A DNA stretch of 64,000 bases, taken from Leptodontidium sp. MPI-SDFR-AT-0119. Taxonomy: Eukaryota; Ascomycota; Leotiomycetes; Helotiales; Leptodontidiaceae. Position 1 is the stretch's first letter, and each line of letters begins with the position of its first letter. The position numbers and the translations under genes were made by a program. This document shows, piece by piece, positions 45,784-56,143 of this stretch. The notes below the pieces were generated by a model, which was not told where the DNA came from, searched no databases, and was given only the letters and a program-made list of their open reading frames with translations. The stretch covers positions 2,480,001-2,544,000 of the forward strand of contig JAHLEZ010000010.1 in NCBI GenBank assembly GCA_020726505.1, in the 5' to 3' direction.

Positions 45784-46300
45784 TAGCGTTTTGACAAATT
45801 ATTCAAGTTATTCAATTACTAATCAACTAAATCTAATTAGTAATTAAATAGACTAGATTATTTATTTAATTATTAGTTAAATAACTTAAATAATTTATTA
45901 TTTGATTCAGTAATTTATAGTATAAAAGAAATATATAAAGAATAACTATGTATTATATATCTAACTAAAAGTATAAGTATAAGCTAATTATATACTAAAT
46001 GGATTATCTTCGTTGTCTACTAACTTTTCCCCTTCTTTTTTTAATAGTTTAGCCCTTACTAATTTTATATTTTCTTTAATAGGTATAACTCCCTAGCTTT
46101 TAAGGCGAATTATTTTCTCAAAAGTTTCTTTTAATAATTTATTTCTTGTTTTAGATATAATAAGGGCTCCTTAAATAAAGAATCGTTCGCTACTAGCAGA
46201 GCTAGCGGAAATCCAAAGATATTTTTGAGCTATTAAAGATAATATCTTATATTTGTTTCTATTAGCTCTCTAATATTCTAAAGGATTTCTTTAGAAATTA
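45784..46300 (-). mobile_element. hAT transposon fragment, 3' end with dimerisation domain
   Basis: The left boundary TAGCGTTTTGACAAATTATT resembles the terminal repeat of the full hAT copy at 9580-13598 in inverted orientation. Minus-strand reading at about 46160-46250 gives AQKYLWISASSASSERFF, the hATC core, then KTRNKLLKETFEKIIRLKSWG, close to the corresponding stretch of the other copy. The element breaks off at about 46300, where host-like coding sequence begins abruptly, so the 5' three quarters are missing. Confidence 0.8.
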
Positions 46301-46302
46301 AT

Positions 46303-47141
46303 ATCGCCACACACCAACGCTCGCGTAAAGCAGCCGACGACGAAGCCGCGCGCAAACTAAAAGACAAAATGACAGTCGAGTATCGCAATCAAAGCGAGCA
46401 ACATGAAAAGTTAACAACGGAGTTTGTCGGCCGTGTACAAGATGGGCTGGGGGCGTTGGTAGCGTAAGCCGCTCACATTTCCCCTCTCCTTTTCCCTCCT
46501 TCTGCCCTGTCTTGTCAAAATCATTAATGTAGCACGTCGTTTCGAAGCCAAGGGACTGAATTATGTTTTCGTCTAGGAATTTACTGTTGCAAACGCCAAT
46601 AGTACCGAGGAGTTGAGAAGAATTTAAAAGGAAACAATCAACAATTACATCCTCGGCCACCTGAGTTTGTACCAGAAGCGGCCAAGAAACGGAAGTTAAA
46701 TAGTCGACAGCGGACGGATAGGTTTAGTGGGAAGTCGCTTGCTAGGTATATATTTGTTTCCTATTCATTTTAGTGGGTGGATGTTGGTGAGTATGCGCTG
46801 ATCAGGGTGCATTTAGATACAATGGAACACTCGAGAATGACGAGAGTGATTTACTGGATTTATTTCGTAAACTGAATGATGCTTACGAGAAGACCTTACA
46901 GAGCCAAATGGCAACAATGGAATGTGTATTTGGTTCCGCTCTCCCAATATTTGACGACTTAGCTGTTAAGAGAGGACTCGATTCGGACAACGGAGAGAAA
47001 GTAGAGAAGGTGCAAGGTCATAAATGTCGCGACTCTGATTTCGAGATGGATGACTTTTGCGTTTCTTCTTGCAACACGGCTCCCCCTTTGCCAAGAAGGG
47101 AGAAAAAGCGCAAATTGAAATGCATTGAGGGCGCAGGATAA
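46303..47141 (+). pseudogene. 5'-truncated nuclear-protein-like gene next to the hAT fragment
   Basis: Coding-like sequence starts directly at the hAT junction. The first block, about 46303-46458, reads HQRSRKAADDEAARKLKDKM and on to VQDGLGAL: charged, helical. After an intron-like stretch a second block (46603-46745) contains LHPRPPEFVPEAAKKRKLN, with a KKRK nuclear-localisation-like cluster. A third (46806-47141) contains LENDESDLLDLFRKLNDAYE and ends in a basic REKKRKLKC tail. Blocks 1 and 2 join in phase with a GTAGCG donor. Blocks 2 and 3 do not join in phase with any canonical pair, so there may be a frameshift. No start codon is left except an internal Met. The family is not recognised; a chromatin or DNA-associated protein is a guess from composition. 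Confidence 0.45.
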
Positions 47142-47695
47142 TTTGGGCAGCCGGGCTTAGTTTTGTGGCGTTGCCGGAACTTGAGAGGGTTATTTAAGCG
47201 AGGTGTTTGTTGACTTGAGCAATCCGAGGTTCAGTGTTTGGGCACTTCTGGCTATTTGGTGGGATCTTGCATTCACTAACAGCTGGAAATTGTATTATGG
47301 TGTTCTATGTTTGTTACCAGACATTCATGAGGTCTAGAGTGGCGTGTAGTCATTACTCACAATTCAAGCAAGGTATTTGGCAACTTCACTTCATCAAAAT
47401 ACTCTTCGACGTGACGCTTTTGGCTATTTTGTAATATCATCGTAATCTCAATCAAGTCAGTGCTTGTAGCTTGAGTGCCTATATTGTCTGCATCGCAGCT
47501 ACCTTTATATATTGAGGTGGAATCGACAAACCTTTTCATCATCGGCTATCATCGGCCTGAAAGAGTCGACCCCGCACTTGCTTCCAAGAAGCAGATCAAC
47601 ATCCATATTCGAGGTTCGTGGCTATGTCACATAGCTTCATTGGAGCTTTCAACTTGAAATTGACCTTTCTGCCTCGGACCTACAAATTGCCCACC
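47142..47695. other. spacer upstream of the VOC gene
   Basis: No gene recognised; presumably holds the VOC gene promoter. An in-frame upstream ATG at 47618 would add 26 residues without character. Confidence 0.4.
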
Positions 47696-48124
47696 ATGCC
47701 CCACCTAGCACACATCTCCCTCCTCGTCCGCTCCTACGACGAAGCCATCGCTTTCTACACGCGCCTCGGCTTCACCGTCGTAGAAGATACATTCATTCCT
47801 TCACAATCCAAACGCTGGGTCACCATACGTCCTCCCCACACGCCTTCCCTATTCGCATCCGCATCCCAATCATCGTCCTCATTCTCACAGACAACCATCC
47901 TCCTCGCCCAAGCCAGCACGCCTGAACAAGAAACCTTCATCGGGAACCAAAGTGGCGGACGAGTATTCCTGTTTCTGGCAACGGATGACTTCGATAGGGA
48001 TTATAAGAGGTTTAGTGAGGCGGGAGTAGAGTGGATTAGAGAGCCGAAGGTTGAGAAGTATGGCAAGGTTGCGGTATGGAGGGATCTGTATGGGAATCTG
48101 TGGGATTTGGTGGAGTATTTGTGA
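47696..48124 (+). CDS. VOC-superfamily (glyoxalase/dioxygenase-fold) protein, 142 aa
   Basis: A single-exon gene for a small vicinal-oxygen-chelate protein. The N-terminal strand HISLLVRSYDEAIAFYTRLG and the C-terminal DLYGNLWDLVEYL are the two ends of the fold, with metal-ligand candidates His6 and Glu140. Length is that of a two-module VOC unit, which usually works as a dimer. The middle has a Ser-rich insertion (SASQSSSSFS, about residues 55-66). Substrate unknown: glyoxalase I, fosfomycin-resistance-like and extradiol enzymes share this fold. The start at 47696 has a good CCACCATG context and begins directly at the fold. It converges with the large gene at 48308-51700, with 183 bp between stops. 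Confidence 0.85.
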   Translation: MPHLAHISLLVRSYDEAIAFYTRLGFTVVEDTFIPSQSKRWVTIRPPHTPSLFASASQSSSSFSQTTILLAQASTPEQETFIGNQSGGRVFLFLATDDFDRDYKRFSEAGVEWIREPKVEKYGKVAVWRDLYGNLWDLVEYL

Positions 48125-48307
48125 TTGAAGTTGGGAAAGAATGAGAGGATTTCTTCAACAGGTGAAAGTCGTCAGTGAGTAGAATGACTTGGATATCGGT
48201 AGATCACTCCTTACTCACTCACAAGTCCCAACCAAAACAGTAGCCAATTTGGAACCTCTCGTCGGTCAAGTCTGTAATCGACGAGGATTCAAACACCGAT
48301 GTTTCCA

Positions 48308-51300
48308 TCATCCTATGATCATCCAGTACTTATGGTCATTTCCAGCCTCCTGGTATCCATCATTTGAAGACTTTTCTGCATCTCTTTGCTTATAGTCTTC
48401 GTTATCTTCGCTGTCTTCGCCGTATTCGCTCCCACAAGACATGTCATGAGCCTCGCCCAACGAAGATTGTTCGTAGACACAGAGCCAGCAGGTTCTCGCT
48501 CCGGTATCTGGGAGGATAAGAGTCTTATATCCTTTCTGGACAGCGATAGCTGCCGCCGCGATGCGTGCGTAAGAATTCTTGGAAGTGTGAGTTATACTGG
48601 CACTGTTTGGCGGATCGAGAAATTCTGGCCAGCTCTCTATTGAAGTCAGAGCAGATCCCTTGATCTTAGCCGCATCGTAAGTTTCTTTCTTTATATGTTT
48701 GCATTTGGGACAGCGGACAAGGTTCTTGCTCTCAATCATCCCCAGGACATCAATGTCCGCCACCCATTGTCCTCTGTCCAGTACAGAAACAAGAGACTCT
48801 AGGAAGAAAGCTTCCCCGTCCCTGTTACCGTGTATTCCGATGTCTATTGGAAGCTGGTAATCTGTGAACGATAGGTGAAGTGATGTGGATCGGAAAGAGT
48901 CCTCAACCTCTCCCTCAAACTCATTATGGTTAATGACACCCCAGTTCGAAAGGTCTGGGACTCCGATGCGAGGTTTTGGAGGTGGGACCAGAAGATTGAG
49001 TCCTGCTTTGCCTATGTTCCCTGCTAGTCTTCGGATACCACCATAATCTGTCACTTGCCAAGGATCTTCTAGTAAGCCTACTGCGACGAAAAGGGAATTT
49101 CCTGATGATACGGCCATGACTTGTTCCAAGCTATGCGGCGCCAGATTCATGTATCCAGTTTCGAACATCGCAATGCATGCAAAAGCTTGTGTTTTTGTCA
49201 GACTATGCTTCGATCTATCCCAGCCAGCTTCAGGAATCCATCCCATGGAATGCAGCGGCTTTGTTGTCACGGCCAAATCCACAGAAGCATCCGGAAGATG
49301 GCTATATAAATTCCTAGCAACAGATAGACTTGTAAGCGAATAGAAGTATTGAAGACGAGTTGACGGTTCGAAATGGGGCCGAGAGTCTTCCCAATAGCTG
49401 CTGTCTTTTTTTCCTTTATAGACTTTCGGTGAGTATGGCGCCTGCGAGTGTACTTGATGTTCCTCCTCAAAGGCGTCCGCATCAGTGTCTCGCTCGTCAA
49501 TGTCTTCCGCCTTAATCCCTCCATCGAACTCTTCATTCGCTAATTGACACATGTACTGCCGCAGTGTATGCTTGGAGATCAATTCTTGTTTCAGAACCAT
49601 TTCCAATATAGATTGGTCGTCCATTGCTTGGAAACGAGTTGCCAGGTGAGGCGAGGGATCTTGCCGGCGAAAGATTGCTGCGGTTTTGGCGTCGCCAACC
49701 AGTATCTTAAAAGCTACATTGAATGATGGCACCTTCCCACTCTCTTCCGGTGGCCCCGCTGGCGGTCGTCCGGAGAGCTCGCTATAGTCCCAAGCAAACA
49801 TGAGATCTTCGCTTGACTCAGAATATGTAATCAGGCGGGTCTGCTCCCCACGACTCTCGACTGTCATCTCTCTTTCTAATAATTCTATCTTGTAAGCGCG
49901 TTGACCAGTGTTTCTGGGGCTATTTCCACAAGAGAATTTGTTGCCACTGGTTCGGTACTTGTTGCTATGACAGGCGACTGTGCACAGGTTGTCCCCCTGT
50001 CTACAAGGGCAAGACTTAAAGCGACAGCCCTCTTGGCAAGAACATCCCTTCGAATTGTCAAGCTTTGTTCCGACCGTCTTGTGGTCAAGTAACCAACGTA
50101 TATGAGACAGCGGGGAATATTCAGTGCCCGCTTGATCTCGTTTCACGGATTCTCGGCGGACGGGTATGGCAGATGCGTACTCAAAATGACAAAAGGTATC
50201 GGTGCTCATTTCACCAACACGATATCGAATAATGAGGTCCTCGTGTGCAGCAACGAGGTTTTGCGCGATGTTTCTTAGTACTTCAATCCGGTCCTCTTCA
50301 TCTTCGATGAGACAAAAAAGGACTGAATAGTCCCCAAGACCGAAGTATGGAGCTGGATGTGCTCCATGTGCTGCCAAAAAGCCAGATCCACGTCGCTGAC
50401 CAAACGAAGCCAAGCGAGATAAAAGCTCTTTTTCGGGTCCACGGGATTTCAGAAAGGTCGAAGCTGCATCATTAAGGAGTATCAACCAAGCAAGAGGCTT
50501 TTGGTAGTACCTGAAGTCATGCTCGACATATTTCGCGAGAGAAATAATCAAGCGCGAAGCGCTGGAGATATCATAGCGTCCTTTGCTCCACATCGAACAA
50601 GAGCAGCCGAGGGCAATTTGGATCAAATCTTCCATTGTGACGCGGCTGGTACTGGTCCCCAATGATCGCTCGGAGCGCACAGGATCACCGTAGTATCGGA
50701 GATGCGCGAGAGGGAGTGACCAGAAAACACCGTCTTCTCTATCAGGACTCATAATTTTGAGACCGATTGTCAAAATACCTCCCTCTCCAACCAGCGGATC
50801 CTTCTGACTAACTGTAGTGTTAGAATCTCCGAGAACCAGCATGTCAGGGTATATATGCCACGCAGATAATCCAAGTACTATCGATCCGTCCTGCACGCGC
50901 TGAGGCATGCCTTTCAGCAAACATTCAACTGTTTCCAATGCCTGTTTCCAACTTTGTAGAACACTTTGGTAGACATTCATAGAACTGTTGACTGGCAGTT
51001 TGATGTTGTTCAGGATCAACATCAACTGAAGCTGTTGGTGAGTTTTCTCCTTATCCGCACTCTGCAGCCACGCACGAGCACTGGCATCCCATTCTCTCAA
51101 TTGTTCTCGGCTTAGAGTGACTTGTGATGCTGCGAGAGCTGACAAGTATACAGATTCGTTGCATTGAAGCCGACTCAGGTCCTCCTTTCTCTTTGCTACC
51201 AATTCAACCCATATTGACGTTGCTTCTGGTCCAGTCCAGATTCTGGCAAGCATGCATGCGAGTAGATGTACTGCGATTGAGCTCTTGCCGGAAGTAGCGG

Positions 51301-51700
51301 CGGCCCAGATAGTCGTTCCATCTGCACCCATAAAATCACCCCAGAAGCCATGCTCTTTTGTCCCATTTGGATTGACTCCGGACGATGCTGCAATTTCCGA
51401 GACGCGAGTACCATATGCCTTGAACAAAGTGGGAACGGAAGGGACGAAGTCTTCAAAGAGAGCTCCTAGCTTTCTGGCTGTCGTGTGGGTCAAACCATCC
51501 TCTGCTGACTCGCGGCGTCGGGAAGAAAGTGCTGCACCTAAGCCTTGGAACTCCATAGGGGCCTCCACTTTGACGAGGGAGAAGTCAAAGTTCAAGCTCG
51601 CAAGAGCAACGGTTGTCTCTTGCGTGCCCGAAACAAAGGCTGCTGTGAGTTTACTGATGGTCGAGGACATTTTCAAGAAGGGCACAAGTCCGATCTCCAT
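48308..51700 (-). CDS. large single-exon protein with CXC-like cysteine cluster, 1130 aa
   Basis: One uninterrupted minus-strand frame of 3393 bp; no stop or intron, which makes a real gene near-certain. The N-terminal 150 residues include FKAYGTRVSEIA and GADGTTIWAAATSGKSS, then AVHLLACMLARIW, a block I associate with a widespread but uncharacterised fungal family. A cluster near residues 553-580, CSCQEGCRFKSCPC then CxxxC, has the spacing of a CXC (tesmin/TSO1-like) zinc-binding motif. An acidic stretch follows (about 725-745, EDIDERDTDADAFEEE). Near residue 996 a CPKC and later a CWLC pair could bind another metal ion. The last 50 residues are acidic and polar. No transmembrane segment or signal peptide is obvious. 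The start could be the ATG at 51700 or the one 10 codons later (MSSTISKL). No function is known to me; nuclear or chromatin action is inferred from the cysteine cluster only. Confidence 0.88.
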   Translation of the reverse strand: MEIGLVPFLKMSSTISKLTAAFVSGTQETTVALASLNFDFSLVKVEAPMEFQGLGAALSSRRRESAEDGLTHTTARKLGALFEDFVPSVPTLFKAYGTRVSEIAASSGVNPNGTKEHGFWGDFMGADGTTIWAAATSGKSSIAVHLLACMLARIWTGPEATSIWVELVAKRKEDLSRLQCNESVYLSALAASQVTLSREQLREWDASARAWLQSADKEKTHQQLQLMLILNNIKLPVNSSMNVYQSVLQSWKQALETVECLLKGMPQRVQDGSIVLGLSAWHIYPDMLVLGDSNTTVSQKDPLVGEGGILTIGLKIMSPDREDGVFWSLPLAHLRYYGDPVRSERSLGTSTSRVTMEDLIQIALGCSCSMWSKGRYDISSASRLIISLAKYVEHDFRYYQKPLAWLILLNDAASTFLKSRGPEKELLSRLASFGQRRGSGFLAAHGAHPAPYFGLGDYSVLFCLIEDEEDRIEVLRNIAQNLVAAHEDLIIRYRVGEMSTDTFCHFEYASAIPVRRESVKRDQAGTEYSPLSHIRWLLDHKTVGTKLDNSKGCSCQEGCRFKSCPCRQGDNLCTVACHSNKYRTSGNKFSCGNSPRNTGQRAYKIELLEREMTVESRGEQTRLITYSESSEDLMFAWDYSELSGRPPAGPPEESGKVPSFNVAFKILVGDAKTAAIFRRQDPSPHLATRFQAMDDQSILEMVLKQELISKHTLRQYMCQLANEEFDGGIKAEDIDERDTDADAFEEEHQVHSQAPYSPKVYKGKKDSSYWEDSRPHFEPSTRLQYFYSLTSLSVARNLYSHLPDASVDLAVTTKPLHSMGWIPEAGWDRSKHSLTKTQAFACIAMFETGYMNLAPHSLEQVMAVSSGNSLFVAVGLLEDPWQVTDYGGIRRLAGNIGKAGLNLLVPPPKPRIGVPDLSNWGVINHNEFEGEVEDSFRSTSLHLSFTDYQLPIDIGIHGNRDGEAFFLESLVSVLDRGQWVADIDVLGMIESKNLVRCPKCKHIKKETYDAAKIKGSALTSIESWPEFLDPPNSASITHTSKNSYARIAAAAIAVQKGYKTLILPDTGARTCWLCVYEQSSLGEAHDMSCGSEYGEDSEDNEDYKQRDAEKSSNDGYQEAGNDHKYWMIIG

Positions 51701-52396
51701 ATGTTAGCTCTGCCTCAATGTACAATCTGCGTCTTTGACAAGCTTACCAGCGGCTTCTACGCTGCCTCGAATTGTGTCAGTAATATTTGCAGGTATATAT
51801 TGGAATTGGGTTCAATAAATAAGGTAAGGTGGACTCCAACTTGAATTCAAATGACACTGGTACGATGGAAAAGCTAAGAACGCGTAAAGAGACAAGAAAG
51901 TTTCCGGAGGTTCAAGGTTAGGGGCGCAGCCTTGTCCTACCACACTAGACATGTACAACGCATCAATGCATGTGCCACACTGCATCATTTTGCTTCCTAG
52001 CGAGCAAGGCAGCCGGCGCTTACAGTGGCCAATGGCATCGATGCCTTGACAATTTCATCTTCAGCTTGCCAAAAGCTCTATTATTAATCCCGCAATCTTT
52101 TCAGATACTCGTAATAGGCTGATGTGGGCAACTCATGATTTTCAACTGCACGAGCAGAATTAAAAGCTGAGAGACCAAGACTTAGTTACTCAGCCTTAGA
52201 AGCCCCATTTACACAGAATATCATATGTAAGAAAATCTAGCGAGATATATTCTTTCAAGTGTTTCCGAAAATACTATCGTAGAAGAGGCAACAATCTTCA
52301 AAGGAAACACCTCTTCAACGCATCTTGACCTCGCAGGGTCATGAGTTGACAGCTATATCACGTTAAGGAATTTAGACTTGATATAATAGGCGTTTT
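51701..52396. promoter_or_regulatory. upstream region of the 1130-aa gene
   Basis: GC-balanced up to about 52350 and presumably the promoter; no specific site could be supported. A forward frame at 51545-51844 is antisense shadow and chance. Confidence 0.35.
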
Positions 52397-52448
52397 GGAA
52401 ACCTAACTACTATTAGAAAACTAACTTCAGTGTAGTTAGTTTGTTTCC
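52397..52448. repeat. hairpin-forming inverted repeat
   Basis: Arms GGAAACCTAACTAC (52397-52410) and the complement of GGAAACAAACTAACTAC (52432-52448), with about 21 bp between. It marks the start of the AT-rich right-hand block and may be the remains of a transposon terminus. Confidence 0.55.
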
Positions 52449-52987
52449 GTATATAACCCATTAGTGTGAATTTGCCGAGAGGGCTAAGTTAATTTAGTCA
52501 AGTTAATTTGTTAAAGTTACGTTTAAATAAGCTCGGATGCGGCTTAATTTTAAGTATAACTTAGCTCTGGTATATACGACATTAACCTTATTAAAATATT
52601 AACTTAAAGTTTACCGTAAGGTTATTTATTAAGACTATTATTTAGTAAATGGATTTTTAATACGGGAAAGTAAATGTATAAGCTAAGTAAGTAAAATCTC
52701 GCCTTAAGTATAAAATTTAGTATAAAATTTATAAAATAATATAAAAACGGAAAGAGAGTTTGTCTATTATTTTTAAAAACAGGTATAAGTTACGAGTATT
52801 ATTATAAAACGCGTCGAATAAGAAAACGTGTAAGGTAGTAAAGTTATTAGTTTATAAGTCCTTAAGTAGTTTTGAACCTGGAAAAATAACTAATAAAGGC
52901 TTTAAAGTCTTAGCGAATACTCAATCGCGTGTTAATTACTTTGTATTTTTTAATAATTTTTACCTCCTATACGAGGCGATTATTCTA

Positions 52988-53142
52988 GGCGCTGCTGACT
53001 AAGGCAGATTTTTAGTGAAGACCCTTTAATTAAAGACTATTATCCCCCACTTCTTTTAAACTAGCGTTTCGTCGTCTCTTCGCGCGCTCTTATTATGTTT
53101 TTATATAATTCGACTTATAAAATTATTATTTATTATATATTA
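52988..53142 (+). repeat. direct repeat A, first copy (about 155 bp)
   Basis: Runs from 'cgctgctgactaaggcag' to 'ataaaattattatttattata'. It matches 54561-54711 in the same orientation with many transitions and small gaps. Confidence 0.75.
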
Positions 53143-54560
53143 TCCTAACAGTATTCGGCCGCGCATTACACAATAACGCTTTTACTAATAAGCTACATTT
53201 ATAATAGTACGTGACGTTAATTAGCTACATTAATAAGGGTCGCACAGGCCTCACCTTATTAAAACTATTACTATATTAAAACTATAGTAGTAGTCGTCGT
53301 AATACTAAAATAAATACTTGAAATCGTAAGTAAAAAAGTAAAGATTAATTTAATTAATTACTATTATTAGTACTATTTCCTAAAATTAATAACTATATAA
53401 TAATAGCTATTATTAAGGAATAAATCGAGTTACAGCTATAATTGGAATTATTACGACGTGTAGTTTTAATAGTAGGGTTAACTAAGGACTATAATTAGTT
53501 ATAATAGGGGATTCGGTTCGTTATAATAGTAAACTATAATTGGCCGTAGCAAACGACTGGCGGTTAAGGTAGGAGTGGTATTTGGTACGAAAGTAAATAA
53601 ATATTATTAAATTTTTAAAGCTATATATATATTATTTTAATTACTTATAGTTCTTAATTATAGTATAAATAAAGTCTTAGTTTATTGTAATTAAAAACTT
53701 GATTTGAGAGTGCTAGCCGATTCCAATTTTAATAAGGCTGTAACTAGTAGTGGCGTTAAGCGAGTATAAAAACAAAATAAATATTATTACTTTTTTTATA
53801 ATAATGCGAGTTCTTAAAATATTTATAGCTACTAACCGTGGCAAGGGATTAAGATTAGATATAATACTAATTCACGGCAAACTTTAAGAGTTATAAAAAA
53901 GATTTATTATATTTAAAGTTTTAATAATAATTAGAGCTTAAATTTATAAAGAAAGTGAACTATAATTTTACTAAAAGTAAATATTAGTAAATCCCGACTT
54001 TTGCCTAACTTTTTTATATACGACGTTACTTTTACTTTTATTCTTTTTCTTACTCTTATTTTCCTTTAACTTCTTTAACTCTTAATATTATTATTATTTC
54101 TTTTAATTACAATTATAATTATAATAGTCACGCCTTAATTTCTAAGAACAACTACTACTTTAACTCCTCCTCCTCTCTTTTTAATAATAATAACTTACCT
54201 TTATACTTTACTTATTACGCTTTAATTTATTACACCTTAATTTGCCACGCCTTAATTTCTAACACGTCGATCTTACTTATCTCTCTCTATTACGCGCTAA
54301 TCTGCTACGCGTCAATCTCTTTTATTTAACTAAGCTTTAATAAGTATATTTTTATCTCTTACCTTTCTTACTCTTATTACGTTATTCTAAGTTATATAAG
54401 TTCACTTTAAGTTCGCACTTTTACCGCTATATTACTTCTTAAAGTTTAAGTTGACTTTAAGTTCGTACTTTTATTATTATATCACTACCCCTTATGCGGG
54501 GCAGGTCTTTCGGCGAAACCCCCGCCGCGCGGCGGGCTAATTAGTCGAGTGGGGTCCGGG

Positions 54561-54711
54561 CGCGGCTGATTAAGGCGGCTTTCTAGTGAAGGCCCTCTAA
54601 TAAAAGACCACCGTTTCTTTACCTACCTTAAAATACTAGCGTCTCGTCGTCTCTTTATGTGCTCTTATTATGTTTTTATATAATCCGACTTATAAAATTG
54701 TTGTTTATTAT
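54561..54711 (+). repeat. direct repeat A, second copy
   Basis: From 'cgcggctgattaaggcgg' to 'ataaaattgttgtttattata'. The two copies are 1.57 kb apart and could be LTRs of a short element or a duplicated terminus; no target duplication was found. Confidence 0.75.
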
Positions 54712-55040
54712 ATTTATAAGTCGTGTATCGTCCCCGGGGCGAGTAGTTAAGAGTAGCACTTACGAGCGCAGCCACACCGACTCTTAGGGGACGAGCTGAA
54801 GGCGACTACTAAGCTCTTTAGTAGTTACGACCTGAGGAGTATTATAAAGCTGTGAGAGCATAAGCCTGTAATAGCACGGATTTCCGTAAGCGAGCAGTAC
54901 CGGGATCAGGTCATAATACTCTCTATTAACGCGAATATCGAAGTGAAGAGCCCTTTCCCCGAGGGAAGGTTGCTGTTCTTATATCTTCGACATCGTCTAG
55001 GCTATTCCTAATTAGACTTAATTACATGACGTATACGTTG

Positions 55041-55093
55041 CGTACGTATTACGTAGTAGCGTTGTAACGTTACATACGTATTACGTATTAGCG
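55041..55093 (+). repeat. two-unit tandem repeat, 32-bp period
   Basis: The unit 'gtacgtattacgtagtagcg' recurs 32 bp later as 'atacgtattacgtattagcg'. It is rich in TACGTA palindromes. Confidence 0.6.
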
Positions 55094-55376
55094 CTACACA
55101 GCCTCACTTAGTCGAATACTAAGTGGGTATATTGCGTAAAGCGCTCAGCTCGAGCTCTGCCGAGCTCCCGAGGCTATTACGTCTCTCGTGACGTCTTAGA
55201 CTAATCCTATTTAGGCATAGTAAATAGAGTGGGAACCACTACCTTTACAAAGCCTTGACCGGAAGATAAGTATTAATTGAGTAAGTATTTAACTAATTAT
55301 AATAGCGTTTATTATTTGTAACCGTAGTGTAATTATAGCACTCGCCTGTTCCTTAAGATAAAGAAGTATTAGGCTG

Positions 55377-55678
55377 TGTTACGACCTACGATGCGCCTCG
55401 TATTCTAGCCGACACGGGCTCGTAGCATCGCTGGCTATACGACGGCGCTAAGCTTAATGGGGAAAACTAGGTGGCGAGCATGCGATATATTAATGTAAAT
55501 GGCCCCCGATTACGCTAGGCCTTATTAGGAGGGTCCTTCGTGTATTTATACTTGAGCTCTCTTTTATAAAGAGCTTTCCTTTTCTCTTTATTTTTTCTTC
55601 TCGATTTTAAGCGTAGTATTCAGCCTAAATATAAAGCTAGAGTTTACTCGCCGTATTAACCTTTTATTAGTCGTAACA
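55377..55678 (+). repeat. LTR of the 302-bp TGTTACGACC family
   Basis: Full-length copy, more mutated at its right half than the others. The outer 5-mers (GGCTG left, TAATA right) do not match. It carries the empty TAA site of the MITE found at 11362-11626. Confidence 0.85.
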
Positions 55679-56143
55679 TAATAAAAGACTTATACCTTTT
55701 CGTTATAAAGCGTTATATCTTACTTAGTCTTGTGTTTTATTAACTTATTCTTATAGTAAGTTAATAACAAGTCTTAATACCTTAGCCTATTTAAGAAATA
55801 AGTACTTTTCTACCCTAATAATAAATTGTCTTGAAGAAAGCTAAATATTCTCCCGTGATTAACTTGCCTTATTATAACTCGACGCCCGTTATTATTTCGA
55901 AACGTATATTTAATTAATAAATTAATTAATTGTTGCGCAGAAATCACGTGGCGCGAGGTAAAGAGGTTATATAACCAAATACGCAGTCTATAGACAGCGG
56001 GTCCGCTTTTTATACGTCAGTTAAGAGCCACACCTGTCTCATTCAAGCTACACGGCGCATTCGCAGAAGAACTTTCAGTTAATAAGTTCTACGATCATTT
56101 AATCTCTACCTTTAATTCTATAATTACATATCGATCATTCGAT
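55679..56143. other. probable 5' leader/LTR part of a Copia fragment
   Basis: AT-rich up to about 55930, then GC-balanced up to the gag ATG at 56144. A TATA-like 'ggttatataacc' lies at about 55965-55976. It could be the remains of the Copia element's own LTR, but no ends could be defined. Confidence 0.35.

Larger units (their letters stand above)
52449..55376. other. AT-rich transposon graveyard without identifiable genes
   Basis: Stop-laden on both strands. It contains a direct-repeat pair (52988-53142 and 54561-54711), a GC-rich patch 'cccccgccgcgcggcgggc' at 54520-54539, and a short tandem repeat at 55041-55093. No polymerase or transposase motif could be identified. Confidence 0.4.
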
